Source of the DNA: Chondrilla cf. caribensis
Taxonomy: Eukaryota > Porifera > Demospongiae > Chondrillida > Chondrillidae
Length of the DNA stretch: 64,000 nucleotides
Reading direction: 5' to 3'
Assembly (NCBI GenBank): GCA_964020155.1
Contig: OZ026551.1
Span: 2,844,018-2,908,017, forward strand
Shown piece after piece: positions 55,225 to 64,000 of this stretch (its first letter is position 1; every line of letters starts with the position of its first letter). The notes under the pieces were generated by a model. It saw nothing but the letters and a program-made list of their open reading frames with translations, was not told where the DNA came from and ran no database searches. A program made the translations under genes and the position numbers.

Positions 55225-56509
55225 TCAGTGCGTTTCCTAATATACTTTTTGAAAATGTGTGCAAAGTTTGTGCGATCAGAATTTCATTATTTTCCATTTT
55301 TTTGGTTTTTAACTTTATCATTTGAAATACACAACACTTTGGAGTCTAGCCAGTTTGTTCTGACACAGTTTACTCTTTAGTATGTAGAAATGTATATATG
55401 GTACTGTATACCACTAAGCTATTAATAACATTACGTCTTGCCTAAGGCACACATACATAATATGTACGACTTAGTATTATGTATATATTCATGTATGTGT
55501 TCATCATGTTCAGCAAAAACACATTGATCTAAGAAGTTCATTAAACGCAGCTCCCACAGTGTAAGGACATGCATATATGTAATAGTTATATCCTGCCTAG
55601 GTGTGCTGCAGCAGAAAGTGCTAATTGATTACCGAGGGCGAAGCCCTAGGTATTCTGTTAGCACTTTATCTGCCGCAGCACACTTAGGCTGGATATAACT
55701 ACCTTGTATCCTGGTGTGGTGAATGATAGACAATTTATACTGCAAATACACACATATGTAGCTCAATACAACATATTATATGCAATAGAAATGCGTTTAC
55801 GAATTTCCTGCCTTAATTGTTCTCACGCAATTAATCCTAACAATGAAACCTGTCTGGTGACCTGTGCTGTATCACTGACCTGTGCTACATGGCTTATGTA
55901 CGCACAGTTTTCCTTTGATCCACCTCTCAACCCTGCAGGATACAAATAATAATATGTATAATATACAAATAAGTATAGGCAATTTTTATATAGCTGTAAG
56001 AATAATAATAATAGGCAACTTCAAAATTCTGTTTGCTGATTATACCAGTGATCTCAGAGAGGATGGTATCACTGTAACAGTATGTACATGTGATATCTCG
56101 GGACTATTGACATGTTTTGTACTCTATATAGCTCAAATTTTGATGTTGAGTGCCTCCTGTTCTATATCACTTTTAATATAATAAACCATGCACCATGCAT
56201 GTATACAAAGTTGAAGTGTTTACCAAAAAGGCCTATTACCTATATGCACTGTAACATGATATTCTGTCATATCATAATACTTTAGTATTATAAGAAGCAC
56301 AGCACTATAATACTTGAAGATTTGTGTTGCATGCACGTGTACTGCATGACTTTATCATGTGTAAGCATGTGCAGTGCAGTAATCAAATATATATATATAT
56401 ACATGCATATACGTATAGAACTATTGTGCATAATATTGTATGTATTTCGTGTGATTAAATTGATTTATGGCTAGCTAATTATCATTAAGTTTGATATAAG
56501 CATCAAAAT
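55225..56509. other. 3' flank of gene 3
   Basis: A candidate ATTAAA lies at 55540-55545, rather far from the stop. Includes the foldback element at 55583-55701. Open frames at 55704-55949 and 55882-56181 lack any domain or paralogue. No gene supported. Confidence 0.4.
55583..55701. mobile_element. Foldback element (119 bp)
   Basis: Long imperfect inverted repeats: left arm TAGTTATATCCTGCCTAGG then GTGCTGCAGCAGAAAGTGCTA; the right arm is the complement with a few mismatches. A small central hairpin GAGGGCGAAGCCCT. Same family as 21687-21738. Confidence 0.65.
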
Positions 56510-56842
56510 TAGTGCTGGGACGATTAATCAATTTCAAAGCTGATTATCGTTAACGGTGCAAGCAAATCAATTAATCACAGGAAGTAATTAAGAGAGTAGA
56601 ACAGAAAGCCACCCCACCTTATTATCCAGAACCTTCACTCCATGGGTTCAGTATTATACCTGAAATGCAAAAAAGACTATGGACTTCACTTCACGTCTAT
56701 ATATTATTGGATGACTTCTCAGTCTAATAAAGCAAGAGTGGTTTCCAGTTACACCCACTTAATTACTTCCAGTGATTAGTCGATTAATCACTCGCTTAAT
56801 ATGTATTGATAATTTGAATATTACAGCCGATTCCCAGCCCTA
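56510..56842. mobile_element. hAT-like MITE
   Basis: 333 bp with terminal repeats TAGTGCTGGGA and TCCCAGCCCTA (10 of 11 complementary) and flanking 8-mers ATCAAAAT/GTCAAAAT (7 of 8). The interior is rich in GATTAATC-type motifs. Inserted in the intron before the first P2 exon. Confidence 0.65.
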
Positions 56843-56868
56843 GTCAAAATGTCAATCCTTAAAAATAG

Positions 56869-57151
56869 TTCCTTCAAAGGTTAGCTCTCATCCTACCATC
56901 ACCAATGTAGCAAGATCAGGGAAACCAGTTCTTAGAGTAACTTGGACCTGTCACCACTCCTCAAAGTGAGCTTTCCCATCAAGTACAGTACAGAAGAAGT
57001 GGTACTGCTTGGATTACAAAGGATTTGACATCAAGATCCACCACCCTGGAGAACCTTTCTGCTGGGACTAGTTATCAAGTTCAAGTGAGATCTGTTTCTG
57101 ATGTTGGAGCTGGTCCATACAGTGATGTTGGGACACAAATTACACATCAAG
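56869..57151 (+). pseudogene. P2: broken alpha/beta-type FN3 exon 1
   Basis: Starts VPSKVSSHPTITNVARSG, then small indels near 56945-56985 give TGA. The 3' half (ENLSAGTSYQVQVRSVSDVG) and the splice sites are preserved. Confidence 0.75.
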
Positions 57152-57519
57152 GTATAACTACTACTACTACTACTACTAAATTGCTAGGAAAACATGCTTG
57201 TATAGTGTAGAGCCACAAGCAAAACTCCAGAAACCCCGACTTTGGCACTCAATAAGACCCTGGAGTTTGAATATGTGTTTTTGTGTATGTCCATGTAAAT
57301 CAAGGATGCCGAATTTCATGACTATTAATTTTACATAAAAAGGTTCATACTAACTTCATCGTATTTTGTGATATTTCAGGTATGAATTGTGTATGTATAT
57401 GTAGGTATATATTTTAAATTACTAGTATATATTAAGTATAGAAATCAGAAAATAGAATAATATTCTGTGGTTAATATCGTAGACATCACCTTCTTACCAT
57501 TACATCCATTTTTACATAG

Positions 57520-57776
57520 TTCCTTCCCAGGTAAGCATTAATCCTGTACTCACCAAAGCAGCAAGATAGGGAAAATCAGCCCTTATGTTAACTTGGACTG
57601 TGCCTGTAAGTGAGCAAAGGATCATGCACCAAGTTGGAGTACAAAGAATGCAACATTGAGGTACATTGTCCTGGGGAACCTTTCTGCTGGGACTAGTTAT
57701 CAAGTTCAAGTGAGAGCTATTTCTGATGTTGAAGCTGGTCCATACAGTGATGCAGGGACACAAATTATTCAGCGAG
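57520..57776 (+). pseudogene. P2: broken alpha/beta-type FN3 exon 2
   Basis: TAG within AARSG (after AAR), an internal deletion of about 30 bp, and changed core residues. The splice sites are still recognisable. Confidence 0.75.
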
Positions 57777-57811
57777 GTATCAATACCACAACTGCTATTG
57801 ATATGTAGAGG

Positions 57812-58404
57812 AGAATAGTCTACTGCAAGAGGTGAGTATGTACGTACGTAGATTAATAGTATACTAGCAGCAACTGTATTCCACAGTTATAATGTCCATC
57901 TCTCTTTTGTTATGTGTTCTTCATGCATGTACATGCATGTACATAAGGTGTATATATATATATAATATTAGTATTATATAATAATAATAATAATCATCAT
58001 CATTGGTCTCCAAGCCATATATATAAAGAGAAAATATATAATATATTATATATTTATATATGAAGAGTACATATACAAAAATCAAGTTGTATGTAATGTA
58101 TATGTGAATATGTTGGTATACTCATGCAAAGACGTAACTATAGGTTCATTCATAAACCATAGTACATATGCATTAAAATTCACAGAATAATAATTATTCA
58201 CAACAAATTTCAATTAATGTTACAAATGTCAATGTGATTTATCACTTTGGCTATTTAATTGCCCCTCATTCTCTGACATTATATAGGAAGCACAAAAGTA
58301 GAGAGAATGCTGAGACCAAAGAAGATAATGCTAAGAATGAGTGTGTACAGTTGGAGGATAATCCTGCTGATGGAGAAGTGAATATTTACAAGGAGAGCCA
58401 GTAA
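57812..58404 (+). pseudogene. P2: transmembrane exon end, intron and tail exon (type a) with motif loss
   Basis: GTCTACTGCAAGAG and a donor mark the last bases of a type a transmembrane exon; its start is gone. After the usual intron, the tail exon 58287-58404 is fully open, but NPAY has become NPAD and IYEEI has become IYKES, so both docking motifs are lost. Confidence 0.75.
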
Positions 58405-59896
58405 TTACTATCTTCAGTAGTGTGCACTGTGGGTATTTATCATAACATATTCAATGATTCACATGTTTTGGATATTGCATACCTCACATAAAGAGATACA
58501 ATACAAGTGTGAAAATTTTTAAAAATATTTAAATAACTCTGGATACTTCACAATCCTTGATTAACACATAACATAATTACAACTGACACTGTCCCAAGCT
58601 TGCATGTGTGCAATGTCAAAAAGTGCAATATTGTTGTCTACTAAACAATTTATACTCTATTAAAATAATCTGCATAGTGTTCCTCCATCAGATTGATGGA
58701 CCAGGAGTGCTAATAATATGATATGATATAACATGAATTTCTAGTGTTACAGTAGAATAAAAACATTAATTATGATTATAATGTCCATGTAAGTGATTTA
58801 TCCAGTATTAGTAGTATGTACAATAGTGTACTGCATAGTATAATTATAGTAAGCACTATAAATATACATGTATGTACGGTACATTTATACCATTAATATA
58901 GAACTGTTCACACAATAGTAATTGTTATGAATAATTTGGTATACATAAGACAAATTATTCTCTTAGCAAATCCCATTGCACAGTCGAATATCACAGCATA
59001 AACCTTAATTATTATTAATAAGGTAACAAGCACAATATGCAGGAAGTGTTTTCATCTCTCTTTTAATACCTTGTACTGTGGGAACCTGCCAATTGACAAA
59101 CTACACAAGCATGATATCATATTATAATGATTAAGTTTAATGCAATAGTAACTATCAATTCCTATTTAACACAAATACAAGAACTAAGCTAATAATAATA
59201 TTTAATTGTATTCTATCATATTTCATCATTGCTCCTGCAGCCAGATATTAGGAGCTACTGCTCTTGTCTCCCAACTACAGCACATTATACCACACACACA
59301 AAATACCTGGGTCAAATGGCCCAGCAAATACATCTTCAGTGGTATGTAATTCGTTTATTATGTTGCATAAAATAATATTTGATTCAGAGGTTTAATACTT
59401 ATTATACACCTCACACCAATCAATTCTCCATCATTTAGCTCTGTTATGTGCATATAATATATGGGAATTCAAACATCTGTGTATAATACGTACATTGTAT
59501 CTTCATCAAATTATCCAATGTCCCTGCATGATCAATAAAATTACCATACGAATAATGACGTGTTATTAATAATAATAATTATTATTATAATGATTCTGAT
59601 TAGTACATGTTCCAGGTTACCACTTGACACACTTCCTAGCCTGTGTACTCCATATCAACAAGGATGTGAATAGCAAAGGGATTGGATATATTACGGCTAT
59701 AATATTATGTATGCTATACTAGACAAGTTCCATTTAATATAATAACCTACGTACGTACATAGTGTTTCTCAATACATTTGGAGGACCAGTTGTATAAAAT
59801 CAATAGCATTACATGCAGCATATGAAAGATAATATACCGCAAGTGGCACAAGAATTGCTTTAACATGAATTTGTAGTTGTATTATATTATTATTAT
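58405..59896. other. 3' flank of P2
   Basis: Related to the flanks after genes 1 and 2. No gene, RNA or element supported. Confidence 0.4.
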
Positions 59897-60737
59897 AACA
59901 CATATTTACTTACACTTAATTAAATAAAATGCACATAAATTATGTGTATATGCATATTTCACAATCAAATAAAAATAAAAATAATAATAATTACAATAAT
60001 TATACAATAGATAACAATATAATTAATATTACATGCATATTATACCTTACATGCATATTATACTATACATGTTATGTACTGTATACATTATATATGATAA
60101 TATAATAAAATAATAATCATAAGTGTAAATAGGAAATTAGAAGATAAGGAATTCATTGTGGAAGTCATCACTTGACCCCAGGACTGATGCCGCATTCCCC
60201 CTTTGAACAGCCACGGCAATTCTTTGTAGCAGGTAGTGGTGTGATCTCCGCTCTCCTGTCTCTGCCTTGAGTCGTAGGGCCAGCTCGTGCAGGAAGTTCC
60301 TGGCCTCGGAGCCTAAAACCCCTGTGGTTTCAATTCTAATGGAGACAAAAAGATGGGTAGCAGCGATGTCCTTGTACTTTTCTGTCATTAGCCATTCCGC
60401 ACGGTTGGCTACGGCACCAGGCCCATTTAGGATGATGGAGGAATGTGATGGGGTGAAGGTGTCTGGGCATGTTGCATCCCACACTAAAATACGGCCTCTC
60501 TTCCAAGGAATAGTGGTAGTACCATCGGGTCGCTTTCCATCTGACCGGGAGATTCCTGATGGCTCAAGAAGGGATGGCACCTTAGCTGTTGCAAGAGAAC
60601 ATTTAATGATGTCATTGATGGCAGTATGTCGAGAAAAACGACCTTGACTTTTCCCGCAACTCAACCCATGAATAGCCAAATGGTCCCCCTGAGCACTGCA
60701 TTGATGACACTTGTGAGGATGGCAAAGTGACACCCCT
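59897..60737 (-). mobile_element. 5'-truncated retroelement insertion
   Basis: Absent from the matching site near 32140-32150, where the flanks (TTATTATAA-like) join directly. Contains the C-terminal coding part at 60137-60733 and, 3' of it, about 240 bp of very AT-rich sequence. Truncation at the 5' end is typical of target-primed retrotransposition. Exact ends uncertain because of AT-rich flanks. Confidence 0.55.
60137..60733 (-). CDS. C-terminal fragment of a retroelement polyprotein, endonuclease-like
   Basis: 198 codons, no start context of its own and open to the truncated 5' edge. It has a CHQC...HGLSC zinc-finger-like cluster (residues about 8-26), then DGKRPDGTTTIPWKRG and ILVWDATCPDT (about 66-92), then a helical end with LLQRIAVAVQRGNAASVLGS. 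A zinc cluster followed by K/R-PD and a later acidic residue resembles the restriction-like endonuclease at the end of R2-type non-LTR elements. This C-terminal module is familiar from many invertebrate reverse-transcriptase proteins (from memory). No reverse transcriptase domain remains. Codon use is GC-richer than the surroundings. Confidence 0.6.
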   Translation of the reverse strand: MSLCHPHKCHQCSAQGDHLAIHGLSCGKSQGRFSRHTAINDIIKCSLATAKVPSLLEPSGISRSDGKRPDGTTTIPWKRGRILVWDATCPDTFTPSHSSIILNGPGAVANRAEWLMTEKYKDIAATHLFVSIRIETTGVLGSEARNFLHELALRLKAETGERRSHHYLLQRIAVAVQRGNAASVLGSSDDFHNEFLIF

Positions 60738-62121
60738 TTTATTATAATATGTACGTATAGCTGATTTGTGCAAAATATCTATGTTTTAACTGGATATGTT
60801 AGTACAATAATATTATAAATAATACATCACATTGAAAAGATTACCGGTATACTAAATATGTTCCATGGTATTAATAATGCCAGAAAGTACAATATACAAC
60901 TGAATTCAAGGGTGTATGTATTGTGCTGTTTCAATGGACCTGATGGTATATGATCAGTATGTGTATACCAATAGTTTGTACAGTGTATTAGCATTGGTGT
61001 ACAGATTTGCTATCCTATTTATCTTATAATCTCTAATAATTTTTGGAGGCAGGCAATCAGGCAGTTCACTTGCATTGGATTTACGTGTCCTGACACTTAT
61101 GCTAACTCATGCAATTACATTGCTTGTTGAGAAGGGGAAGAGTGAAATATACTGTCCTTTTTATACCACTCCCATCATTTGGTCCCCGTGACTTTGGAAA
61201 CCTTTGATGTCCTTGGCCATGAAGCTCCAGTGTTCCTGGCTAATCAGGTTGGCAGCTGGCGTTAAAATGTCCTAATTTATATATATTATATATTATAATT
61301 TATATATTATATATATTATATTACAATGTCATGGATACACAATAATATAAATACAATAACATGGAGACATGGTTGAAGACACAGTCCACATACATTCTGG
61401 CACAATCACGAAAGTGGCTCTCCCCAATACGTCATGCAGCAGTGAAGACATCAAATCAGCGAAAAAGTGAACACTTAGCTATGAACCATACATTGTCAAG
61501 TGATGCAGTAATTACATGCCTGTACATTTGTATAAGCAGAAAGTTAGCTAAGTTAGTAACGTCAGTAAAGTGTTAAGTGTTATGTAAAAATACCAATTAG
61601 ATAGAATAAGTATAAGAACTTCTTTCTGCATGAGATGGAACCCTCAACCTCTTGCTCCATTGCTCAGATTAAGATGTTTACTTTAGGTCTTGTTTAGCCG
61701 TCTCGTCTGTATGGAGATCAGAGGAACAAATCTCATCCCTTCCAATAGTGCTAGGCGAAATTAAGTTCATCAGATATAATCTGAGCATTGTTTGAGCACT
61801 GATTCAATCTGGATGGTAGACAGTTGCATGAGGCAATCTTCATTCCAGTTCACACATGAACAGTTAATGCATCAACCACTGCTGTTACACCTGCAGCAGA
61901 TCGGTAACTTGTACGATCAAAGGTATCACACAATCTCACTGTCAACCATTTTTGCATTATCTTGCATGATATTGATGATTATTACGTATTCAAACTCCAA
62001 ACAACCTACAAAATGTTGTACAAAATAATGTTGAGAAATCTCAATAGTACAGTAGTACAGAAGCATGTCTCCTTACAACTCATTTCCGTTGTTTGGAAAA
62101 GGTACAATTTACCACAGAGAA
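60738..62121. other. Flank before collapsed copy C2
   Basis: Matches 32150-33727. No gene. The leader block precedes the signal exon (GAGAAATCTC at 62033). Confidence 0.5.
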
Positions 62122-64000
62122 ATGATATTCTTCATCATTTATACTACGGCTATTGATTTATGCTGGAGCATTGGTAAGACCTTCAAAATAATTATGCATA
62201 TATTGATTCAGTGAAGTGTACAATCTTTCTGCAATTATTCCAACAACTGTGATCAATTTTTCAATTACTATCATTGAACCATTTAAGGTACCATTAATAG
62301 TGCTAAGCTAGGTAAGACAGAGCCACCACCACCCACCCATATTATTATTGTACACATATACCTTGAATAATAGTACTCTATCCTATGGGTATAGGTATAT
62401 ACTGAAGTGATTGTAGTGTGATTAATATTATAATAAGTCAATTACCTCTAAGCCATACACATGTTGACCTGGGAAACCATTCAACAGTTGTTTTGTGTTT
62501 TATCATAATCTCTTCTATTAGGCTGTATACAGAATGCTCAGCTTTGGATTATTTCTGTACCCACCTTGATGTTATTGTTTTTCTGTATGCAACTTATAAT
62601 ATCACTGTTTCAAACAAACTGAGCACAATTTGCATGAAATGTACATTTACACAATGAGATATCTTTTGTAATAATAATAATAATACTGTATTTATGGTCT
62701 GTTAGTAGTCAAAACAAAACTCTCACTTTTTATAACCAAATCATCTTGAATGGAGTGACAAATAGTTTAATTTATTAACAGTGCATTACACCATATTATC
62801 TATCCATTGTAGCCAGGTGAAACAGATTTACCTTATTTTTTTCAAGCAGTGATGTACCAATGTATACGGGGATATTTCCAAATACTGATTATTATGAGCA
62901 GCTGAATATATTCACAGATACAGATTCCGGATCCAATACCAGCATCTTTGCAATGTGTAGGTGGTTGTAAACACTATTCGAAAGGATGTAAATACAAGTA
63001 TGTACAATATTGCCACCATAGAATAGCTCAATACTCTAGTAGATGTGGACATTGCTAATAGTCAGTCTAAGAGTCACCATCAATTGAAAAAAACATAATA
63101 TTATTGTATGGAATCTGATCTAACTCTAAGGGTTATTCTTAGTCCAATCACCAATAATAAGCAGATACTTAAAATCAGCTCTGATACAGATACAGCACCC
63201 TGCAATGTGCTTAGTATGTTGGTAACCTGTCTAATACACTTCATATGATCCCTATTTCATGAACACTATGTCAGCCAATACTGATAGTGAGTACCACTAA
63301 TGAGTACAGATTTGGTATGTCTTCAGATATGTACATGTATGATTGGGTGTGTGTGTTAAATGAAATGAAAATGTGGGAAGCCCTTGTTATAGACAATATA
63401 CTTTCTATGGTTGCTTGTTCTCGTAACGATCTTAGTGTATGTAGCATTAATCAATTAACTGACTAGCATATTACTCTACTAATACTGATAGAAAGTGCTG
63501 CTGATGAGAAATACAGAATTGGTAAGCCCTTCAGATATGTACATCATAGATGTACTTAATAAGTAAGTTTGACTTGACTGTATGTGTGTTAAATGAAATG
63601 AAAATGTACAAATGTGATGAGTTCTTAAAGTGGTTAGTCTATTCCAGTAAGTGGGAAGCCCTTCTTATTGACAACATACTTTCTATGGCTGCTTGTTCTC
63701 GTAACATTTTCAGTGTCTGTAGCATTTATTATTCAACAGACCAGCATGTCATACTACATGTAGTAAGCACAATGCAACAAATGTGAAGTGAATGAAAAAA
63801 TATAATAACAATAATAGTGATATAGACCAATTTTATTTCAAATTGGTGTTCCATTACTTCTTTACCTCATAGTATAATACCAATATGTGGATCCATAGTT
63901 GTTCAATTTGTACTTACAGAAATGAATAATATAGTGAATCCCCTTGTTAAACCCTTCATAGAATAATAAAGTACATATGATGTGAGGTCTTCTGTTAGTG
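62122..64000 (+). pseudogene. C2: second collapsed receptor copy
   Basis: Segmental duplicate of C1. Signal exon 62122-62173 (MIFFIIYTTAIDLCWSI), Ig-exon stub 62288-62311 with donor GTAAGA, transmembrane relic from 63920 with stop at 63964-63966; the copy runs off the window. As in C1, the three pieces join in frame to give 40 codons. Confidence 0.6.

Noticed and set aside
55704..56181. Two overlapping + strand frames after gene 3
   Set aside because: No paralogue, no domain, no splice logic, AT-rich composition typical of flank.

Overview
The window reads as animal genomic DNA: AT-rich, with many small introns, microsatellite runs, and exons that each carry one extracellular domain between phase-1 splice sites. 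It holds a tandem family of cell-surface receptor genes, all on the + strand. The Ig/fibronectin-III (FN3) architecture, compact introns and mobile elements fit a sponge (a demosponge such as Amphimedon). That taxonomic guess is inference, since no species marker such as rRNA is present.

Each full gene encodes a short signal peptide, one Ig-like domain, a Thr/Pro-rich stem fused to an FN3 domain carrying an extra cysteine pair, a run of FN3 domains, one transmembrane helix and a short tyrosine tail. The tail ends in NPAY-G-x-V followed by IY-E-(E/D)-I, a compact set of PTB-type and SH2-type docking motifs. Exon models were built by matching GT/AG sites between paralogues. Their summed lengths are exact multiples of three for gene 2 (1191 aa, 10 FN3) and gene 3 (1753 aa, 16 FN3). 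Gene 1 (9 FN3) is closed only if its exon 9, which carries a 5-bp frameshifting insertion, is skipped; the transcript would then encode 980 aa.

Layout: 1-390, relic 3' end of an earlier copy. 391-1988, 5' flank. 1989-12903, gene 1. 12904-15360, 3' flank with an inverted transmembrane exon and a truncated tail exon. 15409-18484, partial copy P1 (3' end only). 19312-31421, gene 2. 31422-33727, flank. 33728-36467, collapsed copy C1 (signal exon, stub of the Ig exon, transmembrane and tail relics). 36468-38367, 5' flank. 38368-55224, gene 3, with nine near-identical FN3 exons in an alternating beta/alpha array. 56869-58404, relic P2. 59897-60737, a 5'-truncated retroelement on the - strand. 61360-64000, collapsed copy C2, a repeat of the C1 region.

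The intact genes probably act as parallel receptors: variable-length FN3 ectodomains outside and a shared phosphotyrosine adaptor tail inside. Exon gain and loss, mosaic exons, swapped 3' ends and collapsed copies point to rapid birth-and-death evolution, as in adhesion, recognition or immune-type receptor clusters. A recognition role is inference. Mobile elements include two hAT-like insertions with 8-bp target duplications, a foldback family, elements with 48-bp tandem repeats inside the gene 3 array, and retroposon fragments.
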